From positions 1 to 12,252 of the forward strand of contig JNEM01011606.1 of the NCBI GenBank assembly GCA_000697335.1: 12,252 bases of DNA, written 5' to 3'. Below are positions 7,937 through 12,252 of this stretch, piece after piece. The translations under genes and the position numbers were made by a program. The number at the start of each line of letters is the position of its first letter. Positions within the stretch are counted from its first letter, which is position 1. The notes beneath the pieces are model-generated. The model worked only from the letters and a program-made list of their open reading frames with translations. It was not told the origin of the DNA and ran no database searches. The DNA is from Conidiobolus incongruus B7586 (Eukaryota; Entomophthoromycota; Entomophthoromycetes; Entomophthorales; Conidiobolaceae).

Positions 7937-9749
7937 CTAATGGTACATGTCTCTAGTTTCGATTGGTAATAACATCATAATAATGCTTAAAATGATGAAA
8001 GATACACTAGATAAAATGAGTGGATAGTAAGGAGAATAGGTAAAAAGATATCCACCGATTAGAGGAGCTAATGCACCCATACTAAAAAATAATAATCAGT
8101 CTAGTTGCTAATGAATTAATTATCAGTATACTTACATTCTACCGGTGAAAGCAGCAATACCAGATCCAGTACCTCTTAATCTCGGTTCAAAAACTTCGGG
8201 GGTATAGCAATAGGTTACAGCATACATCATCGTAGTTAAAAATGAAAATATATATGAGGACCATTGAATTACCCACTTAATATTAGAAATAGTAAAAACG
8301 ATAAGACTAATACCTGATCCAAAGGTTGATAGAGCCATTGACCCCTTTCTTCCAAGAGATGTATCGGCCAAATAGGCACCAATAACTGACCCTGGAATAC
8401 AATATGTAGAAAATTTAATAAAGTCAAGATAAACATCGGCTAATGTGGTCTCTTTATCCTCTTGACCAATACCTTTGAAGATGAAAAATTTGGTCAAAAA
8501 TGAAGCAAAAGTAATAAAGGCCAAAGCCATCAAAACCCAAATGAGCCACACTAATACGGATGTCCAAAAGTATTGGGGAGACAGAAGATCGTTAATTAAC
8601 TGAGAATTGAATCCGAGTCTATCACTCAGGGATTTTTGTCTATTAATATTTTCTTCACTCGATCTTCGATCCAATTGATCAGAATATATTTGATGGAGCT
8701 CATCCTCGTCAAAATCAACGTTACTTCCGTTGAAGTTAATAACATGACGAAGTACATCTGCTACTTCTTCGATCTTTCCTTGAGCTAGTAAGTATTTTGG
8801 AGACTCTGGTAATCTGAATAGAATAACTCTAGAGATAACCATTAACGCAGTTAAAATGGCAAAAAATAGTAAAACATATCGCCATCCGTTGTTATAGATT
8901 TCCACATCACAATTGGTATCATTTAAAGGACAACTATTGGGAGGGATCAAATAGTAAGAAACTATGCCAACCAATACCATAGCGAAGGAGAAGAAAGTCG
9001 ATAGTGCAGTTAAAAGGTATCGACTTTGAGCAGGTGTAAATTCCAAAAATATAGCACTATCCACAGGCATATTTCCTCCAATACCAAAACCCAAGCATAA
9101 TAAACAAATACACAGCAATGGAAAACTAGAAGCAAAACTAGCTAATGTTCCAAATATGAAACCAATGAGAAGTGTACAATTGAAAGCTAATTTTCTTCCA
9201 TGGATATCGGAAAATATTCCCCAGAATAAAGAGCCGAACATCATACCTAAGAACATGGAACTAGGCAAAAATCCTATGATTTTATGTTTGACACTAAAAT
9301 GAACTAGAATTATTCATATTAGGTATTATAATAAAGTTAAATATTTAAGATAATTACTTTGAACTGGATATAATATTGCTGTGACTGTCTATAATTAAAT
9401 TAAAAGTTAATATGATTGATATTTACATTATTTGATTTAGAAATGATTAGTGTAATTTATCAATTTCATAATATAAATATATTATAAATTTGTTTTATAT
9501 GTACCTGTAACCAAAGCTAAAACCAATTAATAATTAGAAAAATTTAAATTTATAAATTAAATATAAATTTACATTATCAGAAAGCCAACCTAAACCCGAT
9601 AAAGTCAAAATACAATATTGAAATTTACCAAAACCAATTTCTGATAAAATTTCTTCTACTTTATCTTCAACCGTTGGCAATTTAGTATTTTCTTCGGACC
9701 GGTATCGACCAAGTAAAGGGGCGGTTTCTCTGCTTCTATCGTAACTCAT
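7937..9749 (-). CDS. MFS transporter, SV2/SVOP-like (5 exons)
   Basis: A proton-coupled-type major facilitator with about 12 membrane segments, probably moving a small organic solute across the plasma or an internal membrane; the substrate is unknown. Minus-strand exons are 9573-9749, 9505-9516, 9358-9388, 8136-9303 and 7937-8081, with introns of 56, 116, 54 and 54 bp. Together they make 1533 nt, or 510 residues plus stop, normal for the family. The reading frame holds across all four junctions. Residues 30-59 (DKVEEILSEIGFGKFQYCIL, then GLGWLSDN) match the SVOP-type start before TM1. LWLQ at 60-63 comes from the 12-nt exon. MFS motif A (GIFSDIHGRK) lies at 102-111, the PESPKYL motif at 239-245 after TM6, its repeat in the second half (ADTSLGRKG) at 386-394, and EPRLRGTGSG at 446-455. 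The last exon supplies MGALAPLIGG and the closing PIETRD. A long charged loop (about 246-312) separates the halves. It fits fungal SVOP-like transporters better than the classic sugar porters. Confidence 0.93.
9505..9516 (-). other. 12-nt microexon of the MFS transporter
   Basis: On the minus strand TTTTAG precedes and GTACAT follows the 12 bases CTTTGGTTACAG, which encode LWLQ in frame. SV2/SVOP-like fungal transporters usually have D-N-(L/M)-W-L-Q at this place in TM1. Joining exons 1 and 3 without it keeps the frame but loses this motif. Confidence 0.75.
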
Positions 9750-9844
9750 TCTCTGAACTTGATCAATAATATAAAATGAAATGAAATAAATCTAGAATAA
9801 TTAATTTGACATATATGTATATATAACTTTGTTATTATATTATA

Positions 9845-9862
9845 TAATAATAATAATAATAA
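9845..9862. repeat. (TAA)6 microsatellite
   Basis: Six exact TAA units, between the transporter ATG and its putative TATA box, so probably in the 5' UTR or core promoter. Confidence 0.85.
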
Positions 9863-9909
9863 TATATTTCTAATTATATTAGTTGAAAAATTACTCTAGA
9901 GCCTTGGAT

Positions 9910-9926
9910 TGAGTCAGCTATTTATA
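9910..9926 (-). promoter_or_regulatory. TATA box and TGACTCA site upstream of the transporter
   Basis: On the minus strand TATAAATA (9926-9919) is followed two bases later by TGACTCA (9916-9910), about 160-180 bases before the ATG. TATAAATA is a canonical TATA element. TGACTCA is the consensus of Gcn4/Cpc1 and AP-1-type bZIP factors. A CCAAT on the same strand lies at 10000-10004, 251 bases before the ATG. This arrangement suits a regulated promoter, but the evidence is word matches only. Confidence 0.35.
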
Positions 9927-10546
9927 TTGTTCTCTTGCATATTTTTTTTCCATTAAACTTAAATGAACTTACCACACACCACATTATTATCAATTTTGGA
10001 TTGGTTATAATTAATTTCCTTTTAAGGTAATGAATAAAATTAGTTGATATGAATATTGGACAGCTATTAACCCCTAAAGATAACAATAATTAATAGTTTG
10101 AATCCTTATTAATTATTAATTTGATATCCATAAATCGTAATTAAGTAGCTAATGTTAAGAATCAAAATAATATTATAATAAAAATTCTTAAAAAAATTCC
10201 TTTCATTTGATTATCACCCGATCTTTGATTACAAATTTTAAAAAGTGACTAAATTTAGTACCTAAATGAATATTGATTCTCAAATCACATGCGATTCATT
10301 ATTTATTACTGAATTTTAGTTTTGATCAAATAAGTACTTTTTATTATTGCTTTATCTTAAAATTTACTGAATATAATGTATCCTATCATGAAAATTTTGG
10401 AAAAAATTTGATAGTTTTAATTTATAATGTTTTAAAGTATGAGTTGGATTTATAAGGATAAATATATGTTTTTTTTGAAAAATCCAAATGAAAACTTAGA
10501 ACTAAATAATTTTTTTTAAAACTTCTGAAACTCTTCCCAATTGACT

Positions 10547-10842
10547 ATGTCATTACTACCCAACCTGAGGCACAAGGAGAATGGTAAGTTATGATTTTAG
10601 TTTGCCACTCCATTGACTTTTGTTTACTTTAATCAATTATTGACTTGTATTGATCATATTTTTATATTTAAATAATTTATATTGAGAAATATTTTTAAAT
10701 TTCATAAATGATATTCATTTATATATGTATATAAAATTTCAATATGAAATTTAAAATAATAAAAAAACTTCCTTAATCTGGTATATAATTCATTGTATAT
10801 TGACAATTTCATTTCAATTTTTCAGACTGGAGTAAGCTTTAA
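10547..10842 (+). other. Candidate tiny spliced ORF or noncoding transcript
   Basis: An ATG at 10547 opens 12 codons plus one base ending at 10583, followed by a strong donor GGTAAGTT. A pyrimidine-rich TTTTTCAG acceptor ends at 10825, and the frame continues for five codons to TAA at 10840-10842. The joined product would be MSLLPNLRHKENGDWSKL, 18 residues, which I do not recognise. It may be the visible exons of a longer gene, a spliced noncoding RNA or chance. The implied intron (10584-10825, 242 bp) is longer than any other in the window, which counts against it. Confidence 0.15.
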
Positions 10843-10913
10843 AAATTGCTCCACGTATGGCTTTGATTAATGATTTCACCTCTTTTGCTTTCAATTAATG
10901 AGAAATCCAGTAA

Positions 10914-10941
10914 TAAGATTGATACACTGATATCAATCTTA
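10914..10941. repeat. Inverted repeat, 11-bp stem and 6-nt loop
   Basis: TAAGATTGATA, a six-base loop CACTGA, then the exact complement TATCAATCTTA. The stem includes two G/C pairs and sits in the slightly GC-richer island. It could fold in an RNA or mark a protein site. No gene is close enough to assign it as a 3' hairpin. Confidence 0.8.
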
Positions 10942-12192
10942 GAGTATTGCTAAATAATTTATTTTAATAAGTAATAATATAGTATATAACATTTTGAGTG
11001 ATTTCCAACTAAATAATCTAGTTGCATGATTTAATAAAAATTAATTTGTTGAGATTGAATCGAATAAAAAAAAGTAAATGTGTTGATTAAATTTGCTTAC
11101 ATATTAATTAATGTATACTATTAGCTGTAAGTTTATGTATTGTGATAATATGTATATGTTTGAATATATAGAACAGATTAAGTGATCTGATAAAGTATAT
11201 TTTTAAATATTATTCAACATTTTCCACTTTAACAGGTCATATTGATTTGTCTAACGAACATTTTAATCATCATTGTTTATTAAAAATTCATAATGATTTC
11301 ATCTGTTGAACAATAAGAATTTATTATATTTCATGTTATACTTTGATTAGTTTTAAATAAATATTAACAGTTGTGATTTCAATCACTTAATGCCAGAATT
11401 ATATCACCTCTTTACACAATAGAGATATAGAATTTATTTGCCAAATTCAACCAAATCATCAATAAATTTTAATTATTATTTATAAAAATTAAATTTGATA
11501 TAAGTTGAAGAAAAGTGGGACTATTAAAATTCAAATACCTTACATAGTAAATATATATTTCATTATAAATTTTTGTCAATTTGAAAGGATTTATATGTAT
11601 TGGTTAATATGAAACCAATTTAATTCATATCCTGATATTTGATAATAAGTAATATTTCCACTTTATTTCCTAATTCAAATGGATTTGGTTAGAATAAACT
11701 AACTTGAATTATATAATATTATATTTATTATTTAATAATAATGATTCAGGTTTTATAATATCATATCTAATTTAGTTAATCAGAATCAATTCACATAATA
11801 ATTAAAATATTATTTATATCAACAATAGAAATAAATATTTTTCTTTTTTTTATTTGACTTATCAACTTTAGCAATGGAATTTTTTTAAAACAAAATCTAT
11901 AATATTATCATATAAATTTTTTCTTTTAAAATTAATATCTCTTTTTGTTTTTTGACTAAGTTTCTCACACTTAGAAACAGTTCTTTTTATTATAGACTAA
12001 AATTTGATATTTAATAAATTAATTGAATCTGTTTATTAAAATTTACTTTCTTGGAAACATAACTTTTATTCCTTAAAATAATTATAAATACAAGTATTGT
12101 AATCTGGTGAGTATATTAAATATGATGGTTTTTGATATTTATATTTATTTAAAAAGTTTTTAATCCTATATTTCTATATATTTCAAAGTTGT

Positions 12193-12211
12193 TATATATA
12201 TATATATATAT
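12193..12211. repeat. (TA)n microsatellite
   Basis: About nine uninterrupted TA units near the right edge of the window. Confidence 0.9.
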
Positions 12212-12252
12212 TAATAGGCATTTTAATTTTATTTAAATATTATTTGAAAATT

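Larger units (their letters stand above)
9927..12252. other. Long AT-rich region without a recognised gene
   Basis: Stops are dense in all frames and I recognise no protein family. The longest plus-strand ORF (10273-10455, 60 codons) has no motif and the low-complexity content of chance ORFs in this DNA. A slightly GC-richer island from about 10540 to 10950 contains splice-site-like sequences and a hairpin, listed separately. From about 10960 to the right edge I see only AT-rich spacer, with one TA microsatellite near the end. Confidence 0.55.

Noticed and set aside
9960-9992. Minus-strand ATG and GTGTG|GTAAGT donor, a possible 5' UTR exon of the transporter
   Set aside because: It lies upstream of the better TATA box at 9919-9926, and the in-frame coding would be only four residues. 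It remains possible if transcription starts further upstream.
10273-10455. 60-codon plus-strand ORF
   Set aside because: Composition is rich in F, Y, I, L and N as expected for translated AT-rich spacer, with no motif or splice context.
10826-10960. Possible C/D-box snoRNA (AATGATT and CTGA words)
   Set aside because: The C-box-like words do not match the RUGAUGA consensus well and no closing stem flanks them.

Overview
The window looks like nuclear DNA of a very AT-rich fungus, probably an early-diverging or otherwise AT-biased lineage that I cannot name. Genes with clear fungal or eukaryotic relatives stand out as GC-richer islands in spacers made almost only of A and T. The introns are short (49-116 bp, mostly 49-61), with GTAAAT/GTAAGT/GTATAT-type donors and T-rich ends before AG.

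Layout: 1-258 is the C-terminal end of a mariner (DD34D) DNA-transposon transposase that enters from the left edge. 259-2156 is AT-rich spacer with AT microsatellites. 2157-3083 (+) is a four-exon TVP23 Golgi membrane protein gene whose first intron seems to start directly after the ATG. It converges on an intronless gene at 3484-5877 (-), a 797-residue membrane protein with a fibronectin-III-like region and long coiled coils that resembles the fungal AcrB (ubiquitination network signalling) family. 6458-7048 (-) is FCF1 (UTP24), the PIN-domain nuclease of 18S rRNA processing, complete in one exon. 7937-9749 (-) is a five-exon MFS transporter of the SV2/SVOP-like type, which I reassembled to 510 residues, including a 12-nt microexon. 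9750-12252 has no recognisable gene. It holds a plausible promoter for the transporter, a weak spliced-ORF candidate near 10547-10842 and a hairpin at 10914-10941.

The genes are housekeeping and membrane-trafficking or transport functions; nothing shows they form a joint pathway. The last three coding genes are tandem on the minus strand with their own spacers, so each is probably transcribed separately. I do not see a new multi-gene system. The most notable points are gene-structure oddities (the start-codon intron, the microexon and a tandem splice acceptor) and a few perfect palindromes in the spacers.
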